NCBI RefSeq assembly: GCF_000181515.1
Contig: NZ_ABCG01000002.1
Span: forward strand, 434,001-498,000
Length of the DNA: 64,000 bases
Direction of reading: 5' to 3'
DNA from: Erythrobacter sp. SD-21
GTDB lineage: Bacteria > Pseudomonadota > Alphaproteobacteria > Sphingomonadales > Sphingomonadaceae
The notes under the pieces were generated by a model. It ran no database searches. It had not been told where the DNA came from and was given only the letters and a program-made list of their open reading frames with translations. Below are positions 17,264-25,978 of the stretch, piece after piece (the first letter of the stretch is position 1; each line of letters begins with the position of its first letter). The position numbers were made by a program, and so were the translations under genes.

Positions 17264-18262
17264 ATGACTGACGCTGCCTATCCCGCCACGCGCCTGCGCC
17301 GCACCCGTGCCCATGCCTGGAGCCGGGCGATGCACCGCGAAACCGTGCTCACCTCCGCCGACCTCATCTGGCCGCTCTTCGTGACCAGCGGTTCGGGCGT
17401 CGAGGAGCCGGTCGCCAGCCTGCCCGGCGTCTCGCGCTGGTCGGTCGACGGGATTGCCAGGCGCGCGAAGGAAGCGGTCGAGCTCGGCATTCCGTGCATC
17501 GCGCTCTTCCCCCACACGCCTGCCGACAAGCGCAGCCAAGGCGGGGACGAAGCCTTCAACCCCGACAATCTGATGTGCCGCGCGATCAAGGCCGTGCGCG
17601 ACGCCTGCGGCACTGACATCGGCATCCTGACCGACGTCGCGCTCGATCCCTATACCAGCCACGGGCAGGACGGGCTGGTCGACGCACAGGGCTATGTCCT
17701 CAACGACGAGACCGTCTCGGTGCTCGTCGACCAGGCGGTCAACCAGGCGAACGCCGGCGCGGATATCATCGCGCCTTCGGACATGATGGATGGCCGCGTG
17801 AAGGCGATCCGCATGGCGCTGGAGATGGACGGTCATCCCAATGTGCAGATCATGGCCTATGCCGCGAAATACGCCTCGGCCTTTTACGGTCCTTTCCGCG
17901 ATGCGGTGGGGTCGGGTGGCCTGCTGAAAGGCGACAAAAAGAGCTACCAGATGGACCCGGCCAACGGCGACGAGGCCTTGCGCGAAATCGCGCTCGACAT
18001 TGCCGAGGGGGCCGACAGCGTGATGGTCAAGCCTGGGCTTGCTTATCTCGACGTCATCTGGCGCGCAAAGGAGCGGTTTGGCGTGCCCGTTTTCGCTTAC
18101 CAGGTCAGCGGCGAATACGCGCTGATCGAGGCAGGCGCAGCGGCCGGAGTGGGAGATCGCGAGGGATTGCTGATGGAAAAGCTCATCGCTTTCAAGCGCG
18201 CGGGCTGTTCGGGCATCCTCACCTATCATGCCCCCGTGGCGGCACGGCTGCTCAATGGCTGA
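17264..18262 (+). CDS. hemB: Porphobilinogen synthase (5-aminolevulinate dehydratase)
   Basis: Condenses two 5-aminolevulinate molecules to porphobilinogen in tetrapyrrole (heme, possibly bacteriochlorophyll) synthesis. The two Schiff-base lysines lie in AYAAKYASAFYGPFR and SVMVKPGLAYLDVI. The segment DVALDPYTSHGQDGL has Asp and Ser where zinc enzymes have a Cys cluster, so this is the Mg-dependent type. 332 residues. The gene is the first of an overlapping run: its 3' end overlaps the first GNAT gene by 8 nt. A hairpin lies just ahead of the start codon. Confidence 0.97.
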   Translation: MTDAAYPATRLRRTRAHAWSRAMHRETVLTSADLIWPLFVTSGSGVEEPVASLPGVSRWSVDGIARRAKEAVELGIPCIALFPHTPADKRSQGGDEAFNPDNLMCRAIKAVRDACGTDIGILTDVALDPYTSHGQDGLVDAQGYVLNDETVSVLVDQAVNQANAGADIIAPSDMMDGRVKAIRMALEMDGHPNVQIMAYAAKYASAFYGPFRDAVGSGGLLKGDKKSYQMDPANGDEALREIALDIAEGADSVMVKPGLAYLDVIWRAKERFGVPVFAYQVSGEYALIEAGAAAGVGDREGLLMEKLIAFKRAGCSGILTYHAPVAARLLNG

Positions 18263-18818
18263 CCCGGTCCTTACGACCGAACGCCTCATCCTGAGACCTC
18301 CCGAGGCCGGGGACCTGCCGTTCGTGCAGGCGCAGATGAATACGCCTGCCGTCATGCGGTTCCTCGGCGGCACGCCGCGCAGCGAAGACGAGGTGGCGGC
18401 AAGCTTTCAGGTCGACCTCGAGGCCTTCGCCAGCGGCGACCATCGCCGGTGGACCGTATGGTCGAAGGATAGAGATTGCCGCGTGGGCGGCTGCGGTCTT
18501 TTTCGTGTATACACCGAAGCCGCGCCAGACGCCTTGAAGGGCGAGCACGAAATCGGCTGGACCCTCGCCGAGCCGTTCTGGGGCCGGGGCTACGCTACCG
18601 AGGCCGCGCGGGAGGTTTTGGTCTTTGACTTTGGGGAGCAGGGACTCGCCCACATCTATTCTCAGACCAGCGAATCTAATCAGCCCTCGACAAGGATGAT
18701 GCAGGAGCTGGGTTTCACGCATTTGCCCCAACTCGGCTATGTCGACCCGCTCTATCCGCCGCGCGACAATCCGACCACGGTATGGCGCTTGACCGGAGAA
18801 GAATGGGAAGCCTTGTGA
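18255..18818 (+). CDS. GNAT acetyltransferase, RimJ/RimL-like (tandem copy 1)
   Basis: Acetyl-CoA dependent N-acetyltransferase of the RimJ/RimL (Acetyltransf_3) group; substrate unknown. It opens with TTERLILRPPEAGD, the group's standard N-terminus. The acetyl-CoA region is seen in EIGWTLAEPFWGRGYATEAARE, with the P-loop-like GRGYATEA. The tail YSQTSESNQPSTRMMQELGF is the usual beta6/alpha4 region. ATG 18255 lies within the hemB 3' end (8-nt overlap) and gives 187 residues. It is the first of three related GNAT genes that overlap in sequence. Confidence 0.88.
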   Translation: MADPVLTTERLILRPPEAGDLPFVQAQMNTPAVMRFLGGTPRSEDEVAASFQVDLEAFASGDHRRWTVWSKDRDCRVGGCGLFRVYTEAAPDALKGEHEIGWTLAEPFWGRGYATEAAREVLVFDFGEQGLAHIYSQTSESNQPSTRMMQELGFTHLPQLGYVDPLYPPRDNPTTVWRLTGEEWEAL

Positions 18819-19366
18819 CTGCCTTTCGCCACGAAACCGATCGCCTGATCTTGCGCGACTGGCGCGGGACAGATTGGGAGCCGTTCTGGCACGCCACCAA
18901 CACCCCTGCCGTCATGGAGTGGCTGGGCGGCGTGTGCGATGACGCCAAGCGCAATGCCGCGCAGCAAAGACTCCTGTCGTATCAAACGGATCATGGCCAC
19001 ACTTTCTGGGCTGTCGAACGCAAGGAGGTTGGCGCAATCCTCGGGTTTTGCGGCCTCAAGCGCTGCAATCAGGCGGGCGGCCCGCAGGGCGAAATGGAGG
19101 TCGGCTGGAGGTTGTGCGAGGACGTCTGGGGCCAGGGCTATGCGAAGGAGGCGGCTGCGGCCGCGCTCGACCTTGCCTTCACTCGCTTCGGCGCGGAGCA
19201 GGTGATCGCCCTCACGGTCGAACCCAACGCACCGAGCTGGGGCCTGATGAAGCGGCTCGGCATGGAGCGGCGCGAGGATCTCGACTTTCCCAATTCCGAT
19301 TTCGGCGCCGACAGGATCATCGTCTATTCGATTGCCCGGACGGACTGGAAAGGCCTCGATGGCTGA
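18815..19366 (+). CDS. GNAT acetyltransferase, RimJ/RimL-like (tandem copy 2)
   Basis: Second of three tandem GNAT genes. GTG 18815 overlaps the previous stop (GTGA) and puts ETDRLILRDW near the N-terminus as in its neighbours. An in-frame ATG at 18803 with GGAGA before it is an alternative and adds four residues. The acetyl-CoA motif is GWRLCEDVWGQGYAKEAAAA. The segment LTVEPNAPSWGLMKRLGMERREDLDF is shared in form with copy 3 (LTSEANSASWKLMEKIGMVRRTDLDF), so these two are the closer pair. Substrate unknown. Confidence 0.87.
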   Translation: MTAFRHETDRLILRDWRGTDWEPFWHATNTPAVMEWLGGVCDDAKRNAAQQRLLSYQTDHGHTFWAVERKEVGAILGFCGLKRCNQAGGPQGEMEVGWRLCEDVWGQGYAKEAAAAALDLAFTRFGAEQVIALTVEPNAPSWGLMKRLGMERREDLDFPNSDFGADRIIVYSIARTDWKGLDG

Positions 19367-19916
19367 TATCGTCGCCGAGACCGACCGCCTTATCCTGCGC
19401 ACCATCGAGGAAGGGGATGTCGAACTGCAGATGCGCGTGCTCAACACGCCTGCCGTGATGGCGCACCTTGGCGGGCCGAAGGAGGCTCACGAAATCGAGG
19501 CGAAGCACGCCAAGGGGATGCAACTCTACGCCCGGCACGGCTTCAGCTTCCTGATGCTGATCGAGAAGGAAACCGGAGAACTCGTCGGCCATGCCGGCAT
19601 CAAGGAGGTCGATAACCCCCATGCCCCGAACCCGGGCGACCACGAGATCGGCTGGCTCATCCGCGAGGACCGCTGGCGGCGCGGCTATGCGCACGAAGCG
19701 ATGGAGGCGGTGCTCGAATGGGCGTTCGGCCGGGTCGATGCACCCCATGTCGTCGCGCTCACCAGCGAGGCGAATAGCGCAAGCTGGAAGCTGATGGAAA
19801 AAATCGGCATGGTCCGCCGCACAGACCTCGATTTCGAAGATCCGGATACGTCCGCAAGGGACAATCCGGTGATCCAGTATTCGCTCACGCGCGAGCAATG
19901 GGAGACCGCGTCATGA
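19359..19916 (+). CDS. GNAT acetyltransferase, RimJ/RimL-like (tandem copy 3)
   Basis: Third of three tandem GNAT genes; 185 residues from ATG 19359, overlapping copy 2 by 8 nt. It begins AETDRLILRTIEEGD. The acetyl-CoA motif is EIGWLIREDRWRRGYAHEAM. C-terminal similarity to copy 2 (SWKLMEKIGMVRRTDLDF) points to tandem duplication. Its stop overlaps the ATG of the carbonic anhydrase gene, so the hemB-GNAT-GNAT-GNAT-gammaCA-DUF167 run is likely one transcript. Confidence 0.87.
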   Translation: MADIVAETDRLILRTIEEGDVELQMRVLNTPAVMAHLGGPKEAHEIEAKHAKGMQLYARHGFSFLMLIEKETGELVGHAGIKEVDNPHAPNPGDHEIGWLIREDRWRRGYAHEAMEAVLEWAFGRVDAPHVVALTSEANSASWKLMEKIGMVRRTDLDFEDPDTSARDNPVIQYSLTREQWETAS

Positions 19917-20479
19917 ACCGCCCCGGCGTCAACATTATCCCGATCCACGGCAAGACGCCGCAGATCCACGACAGCGCCTTTATCGCGCCCGGATGCACAA
20001 TCATCGGCAACGTCACCATCGGGGCGGAAAGCTCGATCTGGTACAATTGCGTGCTGCGCGCGGACGTCAGCCGCATCGTGATCGGGGAGCGGACCAATGT
20101 GCAGGACGGCAGCGTGCTCCATTGCGACCCGGAACGCCCCGGCGATCCCGACGGCAGTCCGCTCATCATCGGCGACGACGTGCTGATCGGCCACATGGCG
20201 ATGATCCATGGCTGCCGCATCGAGGATCGCGGCTTTGTCGGCCTTGGGGCCATCGCGATGAACAAGGCGGTTATCGGCAGCGACGCCATGCTGGCGGCCG
20301 GCGCCATGCTCACCGAGGGCAAGGTCATGGGCGCACGCGAATTGTGGGGCGGGCGCCCCGCGCGCAAGATGCGCGATCTCGACGATGCCGCCGTCGCCGG
20401 TATGCGCATGGGCGTGGCGCATTATGCCGAGAACGCCAAGGCGCATTCCAAGGCGGTCGATGAAGCGCTCGAAGATTGA
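19913..20479 (+). CDS. Gamma-class carbonic anhydrase family protein
   Basis: Left-handed beta-helix trimer of the gamma carbonic anhydrase/YrdA group. Hexapeptide turns run through the protein (IAPGCTIIGNVTIGAESSIW, IEDRGFVGLGAIAMN, AVIGSDAMLAAGAML). The three zinc-ligand histidines expected in active enzymes are present, one in GSVLHCD and two in IGHMAMIHGC. It could therefore be catalytically competent. ATG 19913 overlaps the GNAT stop (ATGA); an in-frame ATG at 19898 is less likely. 188 residues. The 3' end overlaps DUF167 by 20 nt. Confidence 0.9.
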   Translation: MNRPGVNIIPIHGKTPQIHDSAFIAPGCTIIGNVTIGAESSIWYNCVLRADVSRIVIGERTNVQDGSVLHCDPERPGDPDGSPLIIGDDVLIGHMAMIHGCRIEDRGFVGLGAIAMNKAVIGSDAMLAAGAMLTEGKVMGARELWGGRPARKMRDLDDAAVAGMRMGVAHYAENAKAHSKAVDEALED

Positions 20480-20741
20480 ATCCCCGCCGCGTGAAGACCT
20501 GCTGGCGTTGCTTGATGCCGAGGGCAGGGTGGCCATCCGGGTCACGCCCGGTGCGCGGACCGAAAGCCTGACGCTGGAAGGGGGCGTATTGGCGGCAAAG
20601 GTTCGCGCCAAACCGCAGGACGGGGCCGCCAACGACGCGGTGCGCAAGCTCATCGCCGCCGCCTACCGCGTTCCGCCAACACGTGTCGAACTGCTCCGGG
20701 GTGCGACCTCGCGTGAAAAGCTTCTGCGTATAGGGATCTGA
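20460..20741 (+). CDS. DUF167 (YggU) family protein
   Basis: Small conserved protein of unknown function. ATG 20460 gives a 93-residue protein; longer in-frame starts lie inside the upstream gene and read as an unlikely Arg/Pro-rich peptide. Family core: RVAIRVTPGARTESL, VRAKPQDGAANDAVRKLIA and VELLRGATSREKLLRI. It is the last gene of the hemB run and is convergent with the DNA ligase gene 20 bp away. Confidence 0.9.
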   Translation: MKRSKIESPPREDLLALLDAEGRVAIRVTPGARTESLTLEGGVLAAKVRAKPQDGAANDAVRKLIAAAYRVPPTRVELLRGATSREKLLRIGI

Positions 20742-20762
20742 AGGTTTTATGGCGTTGGCCGG

Positions 20763-22355
20763 TTAGTCGGCGATCAACGCCCGTAGCGCCTCTATCCGAT
20801 CGGCTTCATGGGGTGGCTTGTCCCAACGGATACGGTGAATGCGGGGAAAGCGCATGGCGAGGCCGGACTTGTGCCGCTTGCTCTCATGGACGCTGTCGAA
20901 GGCGACTTCGAAGACAAGGCTCTTGTCAGTCTCACGCACCGGGCCGAAGCGGTTGATCGTGTTCGAGCGTACATGCCGGTCGATTTTTTTCAGTTCATCG
21001 TCGGTGAAGCCTGAATAGGCCTTGCCCACCGGCAGCAGGTCGGCGCCCTTGTCGGGATCGCCGTCCCAGCAGCCAAAAGTGTAGTCCGAAAAGAAGCTCG
21101 ACCGCTTTCCGCTGCCGCGCTGGGCGTACATTAGCACGCAGTCGACCAGCAGCGGGTCGCGCTTCCACTTGTACCAGTATCCTACGCGCCGCCCGGCTAT
21201 ATAGGGACTGTCCTTGCGCTTCAGCATCAGTCCTTCGATCGCGTCCACGCGGCTGCCTTCGCGAATTTGCGCCAGATGGTCGAAATCCTTTGCCTCCACG
21301 ACGGAACTCAGGTCGAAATGGCTGCCGGGCAGGCGTGACGCCAGCGCTTCGAGCCGCCCGCGCCGCTCGGTCCAGGGGAGGGTGCGGACATCGTCACCCT
21401 CTATCAGGAGCGCGTCGTAAAGCCTTATGAAGGCCGGGTATTCCGTGAGCATCTTCTTCGAGACGGTCTTGCGTCCTAGCCGCTGCTGCAAGGCGTTAAA
21501 GCTTGCCGCCCCGCCTTCTTCGCCGCCCTGGTGTGTGCCGCGCACCAGCAATTCGCCGTCGAGGACCGCGTTAATCGGCAGAATGTCGAGAAATTCCGGG
21601 AAAGTGGTCGAAATATCGTCACCGGAGCGCGAAAACAGGCGCGTTTCGCCGCCTGCGCGCACTAATTGCACGCGAATGCCGTCCCATTTCCACTCGGCCG
21701 CGTAATCCTGAAGGTCGACGACCGTCTCCTCCAGCGGATGCGCCAGCATGAAGGGGCGGAAGGTGGGGAGGTTCTCGATATCGGGCGGGTCGGCACCCTC
21801 GGCGGCCCACGCGAAGAGATCGGCGTAGGGCGGGGTGAGGCCGTGCCAATACTCCTCTACTTCGTCCACCGAGACGTCGAAGGCTTGCGCAAACGCCGTC
21901 TTGGCAAGGCGCGAGGAAACGCCGATCCGCATCCCTCCCGTAGCAAGCTTCAGCAGAGCGTAACGACCCGAAGAATCGAGTCGGTCCAAGAGCTTGGGCA
22001 GCTCTGTTAGCACCGTCTTGCGGCTCATCTCTCCGAGCAGCGCCACCGTCTCGCTCATGGTAGGCGGGGACGGCGGCGCATCGGGCGCAGGCCAGAGGAG
22101 GCTTGCCGTCTCGGCGGTATCGCCCACGAAATCGCGGCTTAGCGTCCAGAGAACCGGATCGATCCGGTCTTTCAGCAGGTTGCGGATGGTCGAACTCTTC
22201 ACCGCAGGAAAGTCGAGCCCGTCGGACAGCGCCGCCAGCGCCCAGCCGCGGTCGGGATCGGGCGTGGCGCGCAGATACTCCGCAATCAGGCGCAGCTTTT
22301 CGTTTCGGCTGCGGGTGTAGACCAGCGCGTCGATGAGGGCGGCGAACTCTTCCAC
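20763..22355 (-). CDS. ATP-dependent DNA ligase (ligase/exonuclease pair)
   Basis: Seals nicks in DNA using ATP. The adenylation motif is EWKWDGIRVQLVR, with the nucleophilic Lys in KWDG. Other nucleotidyltransferase motifs are LFSRSGDDIS, AVLDGELLVRG, EGLMLKRKDSPY and YWYKWKRDP. The start is a GTG at 22355, two bases after the exonuclease stop. An ORF-maximal start 69 bp further upstream would overlap the neighbour and read as Pro/Arg-rich nonsense. 530 residues, with an N-terminal helical domain as in LigB-type enzymes. Together with the next gene it forms the ligase-associated DNA-repair module. Confidence 0.93.
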   Translation of the reverse strand: MEEFAALIDALVYTRSRNEKLRLIAEYLRATPDPDRGWALAALSDGLDFPAVKSSTIRNLLKDRIDPVLWTLSRDFVGDTAETASLLWPAPDAPPSPPTMSETVALLGEMSRKTVLTELPKLLDRLDSSGRYALLKLATGGMRIGVSSRLAKTAFAQAFDVSVDEVEEYWHGLTPPYADLFAWAAEGADPPDIENLPTFRPFMLAHPLEETVVDLQDYAAEWKWDGIRVQLVRAGGETRLFSRSGDDISTTFPEFLDILPINAVLDGELLVRGTHQGGEEGGAASFNALQQRLGRKTVSKKMLTEYPAFIRLYDALLIEGDDVRTLPWTERRGRLEALASRLPGSHFDLSSVVEAKDFDHLAQIREGSRVDAIEGLMLKRKDSPYIAGRRVGYWYKWKRDPLLVDCVLMYAQRGSGKRSSFFSDYTFGCWDGDPDKGADLLPVGKAYSGFTDDELKKIDRHVRSNTINRFGPVRETDKSLVFEVAFDSVHESKRHKSGLAMRFPRIHRIRWDKPPHEADRIEALRALIAD

Positions 22356-22357
22356 GC

Positions 22358-23389
22358 CTAGTCGTCCTCGTCCTCGTAACCGACCAGCGCCAGCGCGCGG
22401 GCGCGGCGCTGGTGGAGCTGGCACCAGCGCAGCAGCGCATCCTCGCGGCCGTGGGTAATCCAGTTCTCCTGCGCGTCGACTTCCTTGATTGTCCGCGTCA
22501 GTTCGCCCCAGTCGGCGTGGTCGGAAATGACCAGTGGCAGCTCGACATTGCGCTGGCGGGCCCGCTGGCGCACGCGCATCCAGCCCGAGGCCATGGCCGT
22601 GATCGGCTCGGGCAGGCGGCGGCTCCAGCGGTCGTTGAGCGCGGAGGGCGGGCAGATCACGATATGGCCGAGGATGTCGTCCTTGGTGGCGTCGGCGACC
22701 AGCCGCAACTCGCCGAGATTGACGCCATGCTCTTCATAGAGGCGGCACATCTTCTCCATCGCGCCGTGGAGGTAAATCGGGTCGTGATGGCCTGCCGCGC
22801 GCAGTTCGGCGATGACTCTTTGCGCCTTCCCCAGCGCATAGGCGCCGACCAGTACGCAGCGATCGGGATAGGCGCGCAGGCGCTCGAGCAGCTTGGCCAT
22901 CTCCTCCTCGATCGGTGGATGCTCGAAAACGGGCAAGCCGAAGGTCGCCTCGGTGATGAAGATGTCGCAGGGGGTGACTTCGAAAGGCGGGCAGGTGGGG
23001 TCGGCACGGCGCTTGTAGTCGCCAGTGACGATCACCCGTTCGCCCGCGTGTTCGAGCAGGATCTGCGCGCTGCCGAGCACATGGCCAGCGGGAATATAGG
23101 TCGCATCGACGCCGCCCTTCAGCCGGATCGTCTCACCATATTCGACCGGCACGGCGCGGTGCGGGATCTCGCCCGCATCGTCCTCCGCCCCGGTGCGATA
23201 GCGCAATTCCATGATCGCCAGCGTTTCGGGCGTCGCCACGGTCTCGCCATGGCCGCCGCGCGCGTGATCGGCATGGCCGTGGGTGACCAACGCCCGGTCG
23301 ACCGCGCGGCTGGGATCGACCCAGCAATCGGCGGGCGGGATGTAAATCCCGTGCGGTTCGGGTTTGATCCAGGAAAAGGGCGCGGCCAT
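22358..23389 (-). CDS. Ligase-associated DNA exonuclease, metallo-beta-lactamase fold
   Basis: MBL-fold nuclease of the group found beside ATP-dependent ligases and related to mRNA 3'-end processing factors. Metal site: VTHGHADHARGGHGE, the HxHxDH motif at about residues 34-39. Further ligand regions are AGHVLGSAQILLEH, VTGDYK and FITEATFGLP. The beta-CASP part includes VLVGAYALGKAQRVIAELR. 343 residues. Coupled to the ligase with a 2-bp gap. The partner Lhr-type helicase and PdeM phosphoesterase often found with this pair are not in the window. Confidence 0.92.
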   Translation of the reverse strand: MAAPFSWIKPEPHGIYIPPADCWVDPSRAVDRALVTHGHADHARGGHGETVATPETLAIMELRYRTGAEDDAGEIPHRAVPVEYGETIRLKGGVDATYIPAGHVLGSAQILLEHAGERVIVTGDYKRRADPTCPPFEVTPCDIFITEATFGLPVFEHPPIEEEMAKLLERLRAYPDRCVLVGAYALGKAQRVIAELRAAGHHDPIYLHGAMEKMCRLYEEHGVNLGELRLVADATKDDILGHIVICPPSALNDRWSRRLPEPITAMASGWMRVRQRARQRNVELPLVISDHADWGELTRTIKEVDAQENWITHGREDALLRWCQLHQRRARALALVGYEDEDD

Positions 23390-23439
23390 CGCTTGGTTAA
23401 GCGAGGACGACCCCTGTGCGTTCCCGGTGTGCGTTGCCG

Positions 23440-24933
23440 TCAGGCGTTCTGGGGCTGGGCGCGCAGCCGCGCGAACACGCGCTTCAATGTCGGCTTATGG
23501 CCGGTCGAAAGCAGGCTCGCACGGAACAGGCGGCCGATAAACACGAGTTCGAGCGCAATGGCCACGGCGAGGAGCAGCCCCGAACCGATCAGTACCCAGG
23601 TCTCGATCCCCATGCCGAGCCGCGCGAGTACGGCGAAGGGTGTCCACAGCGGGACCCACGTCAGCACCTGCACCATCAGCCCCTCCTTGCCCGCCACGAT
23701 CATCTGCAGAAGGAAAGTGATCGGCAGCAGGATCCCCAGCAGCACAGGCATGAGATACCCCTGCGCCTCGCTCATCGAATCCACCATCGCCCCGATGGCG
23801 ACGAAGATCGCCGAAATGCCGATGTAGCCGGCAATGAAGAAATAGAGGATCGCGAGAATGACGCCGGGCGAGGAGACGGGCTCCAGCGCCGGGCGGATCA
23901 TGTCGGATATCACCCCATGGGTGGCGTAGGCGGCAACCCCGGCGCATCCCGCCCAGACGAGGATCATCAGCAGGCCGACCGACAGGCCACCAAGGAGCTT
24001 GCCATACATCAGCTCTTCGGGGCGAATGCAGGCGAGCAGGGATTCCAGCAACTTGTTCGAGCGTTCCTCGACCGAGCCCTGAAGCATCCAGCTGCCCGAG
24101 AGCATCAGGCTCATCATCAGGATGTAGGACAGCGCCAGCGGCACGATGGAGCGCACCAGCAGCGCCTCGCGCGCGCCATCACCCGGCGGCGGTGTCGTGA
24201 CGGCAATGGCGGGCGCGGCCGACTGGATCGCGCGGGCCTCGTCACCGGAAATGCCGCGTTGGGCGAGCAATTGCGTGCGCAAATCCCCGGTGAGGACCTC
24301 CTGCAGCACCGTGACGAAGCTCGAACGCGGCTGGTTGGCCGAATAGAGCCCGATGCGCGGGTCCGCAGGATAGTTCTCGCCGATCCGCAGGACCACTTCG
24401 GGCGCGTCTGCGGCATCGCTGTCGAAGAGTTCCTGCGCGGCTTCGGCAAATGCCTCGCCCTGAAGCGCGACAAGCCCGGCGGGTGCAGGCTGGAAGGTGT
24501 AGATCGGTTCTTCCGGTTCGAATTCGGGCACGCCTTCGGGACGCACTGCCTCGATCTTTTCGATGGCGGCATCAACTCCGCCGGCTTCGCGGAAGGCAGC
24601 AATATCCTCGGCGGTGTACCAGCGGTCGTGCTGCGCCCAGGGCGCGTCGGCATCGGCGCTCTCGAGGTCGTAGCGCTGCACATGGCGCGAGAGATTGCGC
24701 AGCGTGTTGCGGTCGTCATCCTCGGCAAAGCGGACTTCGAGCGCTTCGGCCACGCCGCTCTGCGAACGATCGACGACGGCGACTCGGGTCGGCTCCTCGT
24801 TCGACAGGCTGTTGCCAAGCAAAGGCCCCAGTGCCAGCGCCACGGGCAGGATGAGCAGGGTAAGCCAGAAGCTCTTCATCGCCAGGATCTGGCGGATTTC
24901 GCGCTTGGCGACGAGCAGGACGTTGGTCATCAT
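23440..24933 (-). CDS. ABC-2 family transporter permease (NatB-like)
   Basis: Membrane subunit of an exporter. ATG 24933 overlaps the stop of the ATPase gene (ATGATG, so 24930 is also possible). It starts MMTNVLLVAKREIRQILAMKSFWLTLLILPVALALG: cytoplasmic N-terminus and first helix. A large periplasmic domain (about residues 45-235) follows, then five to six helices (IVPLALSYILMMSLMLSG, LLGGLSVGLLMILVWAGCAGVAAY, VILAILYFFIAGYIGISAIFVAIGAM, LVLLGILLPITFLLQMIV-like, VLIGSGLLLAVAIALELVFI). This is the NatB/YhaP architecture. 497 residues; substrate unknown. Confidence 0.88.
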   Translation of the reverse strand: MMTNVLLVAKREIRQILAMKSFWLTLLILPVALALGPLLGNSLSNEEPTRVAVVDRSQSGVAEALEVRFAEDDDRNTLRNLSRHVQRYDLESADADAPWAQHDRWYTAEDIAAFREAGGVDAAIEKIEAVRPEGVPEFEPEEPIYTFQPAPAGLVALQGEAFAEAAQELFDSDAADAPEVVLRIGENYPADPRIGLYSANQPRSSFVTVLQEVLTGDLRTQLLAQRGISGDEARAIQSAAPAIAVTTPPPGDGAREALLVRSIVPLALSYILMMSLMLSGSWMLQGSVEERSNKLLESLLACIRPEELMYGKLLGGLSVGLLMILVWAGCAGVAAYATHGVISDMIRPALEPVSSPGVILAILYFFIAGYIGISAIFVAIGAMVDSMSEAQGYLMPVLLGILLPITFLLQMIVAGKEGLMVQVLTWVPLWTPFAVLARLGMGIETWVLIGSGLLLAVAIALELVFIGRLFRASLLSTGHKPTLKRVFARLRAQPQNA

Positions 24934-25853
24934 TCCTCGACTCCTTCCCCGCCGACCAGTTCGACAAAGATATCGTGCAGGCTGGCGTGGCGTTCGTCCC
25001 AGCGGCGCAGGGCAATGCCGTGGGTGCTGCAATGTTCGAGCACGCTGGCCGCTTCCACGCTCTGATCGAGCTCGACCTGCCATTCCTGCCAGCCGTCCTG
25101 CGGTGCGCCGACCGGCTCGGCCGAGGCGACTCCGGGGAGGGCGGAAAGATCGCCCTTGCTGCTGGCGACAAGGCTGGCGGGAAGCTGGCGGCGGACCTCT
25201 GTCAGCGTACCCTCGAAGCGCTTGCGCCCTTTGCGCAGCAGCAACAGTCGGTCGCAGAGCCGCTCGGCGTGCTGCATGACGTGGGTCGAAAAGATGACCG
25301 CCGCGCCGCGCTGCGACGCGCGCAGGATCTCGTTTTCGAGCAGCCCCTGGTTGACGGGATCTAGGCCGGAGAAAGGCTCGTCCAGCATCAGCAATTGCGG
25401 TTGGTTCACCAGGCTGGTCGCAAGCTGGACCTTTTGCGCCATGCCCTTGGACATATCGCCGATATCGCTCTTGGCGCGGTCGGCGAGGTCGAAGCGTTCG
25501 AGCAGTTCCATGCCGCAGCTGCGCGCGGAGGCTGTGTCCATCCCTTTGAGGCGACCGAAATAGACGATCGTGTCGATCGCGCTCATGCCGGAATAAAGGC
25601 CGCGCTCTTCGGGCAGGAAGCCGATGGCGGCAGCCTGGCGCCGGTCGGGCGCGCTGCCGAGCACGGAAATTTCACCCGAAGTGGGGCGGATTATGTCGAG
25701 CACCATGCGCAAGGTCGTGGTCTTGCCCGCGCCATTGCCACCAAGAAAACCGAAGATCTCGCCAGGCGCGACGGAGAAGGACAAATTGTTCACGGCGAGG
25801 ACATCGCCGAAGCGCTTGACCAGATTGCGTACTTCCAGAACCGGCGTGCTCAT
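24930..25853 (-). CDS. ABC transporter ATP-binding protein (NatA-like)
   Basis: ATPase partner of the adjacent NatB-like permease. Walker A GGNGAGKTTTLRM, signature MSKGMAQKVQLA (the usual LSGGQ has become MSKGM, as in NatA-type proteins), Walker B LLMLDEPFSGLDP, switch His in VIFSTHVMQHAE. The start at ATG 25853 removes a 25-residue in-frame upstream extension without domain features. The C-terminal ~90 residues form the extra domain of this subfamily. 307 residues. Confidence 0.93.
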   Translation of the reverse strand: MSTPVLEVRNLVKRFGDVLAVNNLSFSVAPGEIFGFLGGNGAGKTTTLRMVLDIIRPTSGEISVLGSAPDRRQAAAIGFLPEERGLYSGMSAIDTIVYFGRLKGMDTASARSCGMELLERFDLADRAKSDIGDMSKGMAQKVQLATSLVNQPQLLMLDEPFSGLDPVNQGLLENEILRASQRGAAVIFSTHVMQHAERLCDRLLLLRKGRKRFEGTLTEVRRQLPASLVASSKGDLSALPGVASAEPVGAPQDGWQEWQVELDQSVEAASVLEHCSTHGIALRRWDERHASLHDIFVELVGGEGVEE

Positions 25854-25978
25854 GTCGTTCCCCAAAACCCAGTGCAGGGCTATGGTGGAATTGCCCGAGC
25901 CACAAGGTTTCGCGCGACCAAACCGCAAAAGGGGCCGACCAACGCCGATCCCTTTCTTGGTGAGTTACGGAAGCAGGC

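Noticed and set aside
25927..25956. AAAGGG...CCCTTT pairing after clpA, considered as its terminator
   Set aside because: Only six paired bases around a long loop and a weak T-tract; not convincing.
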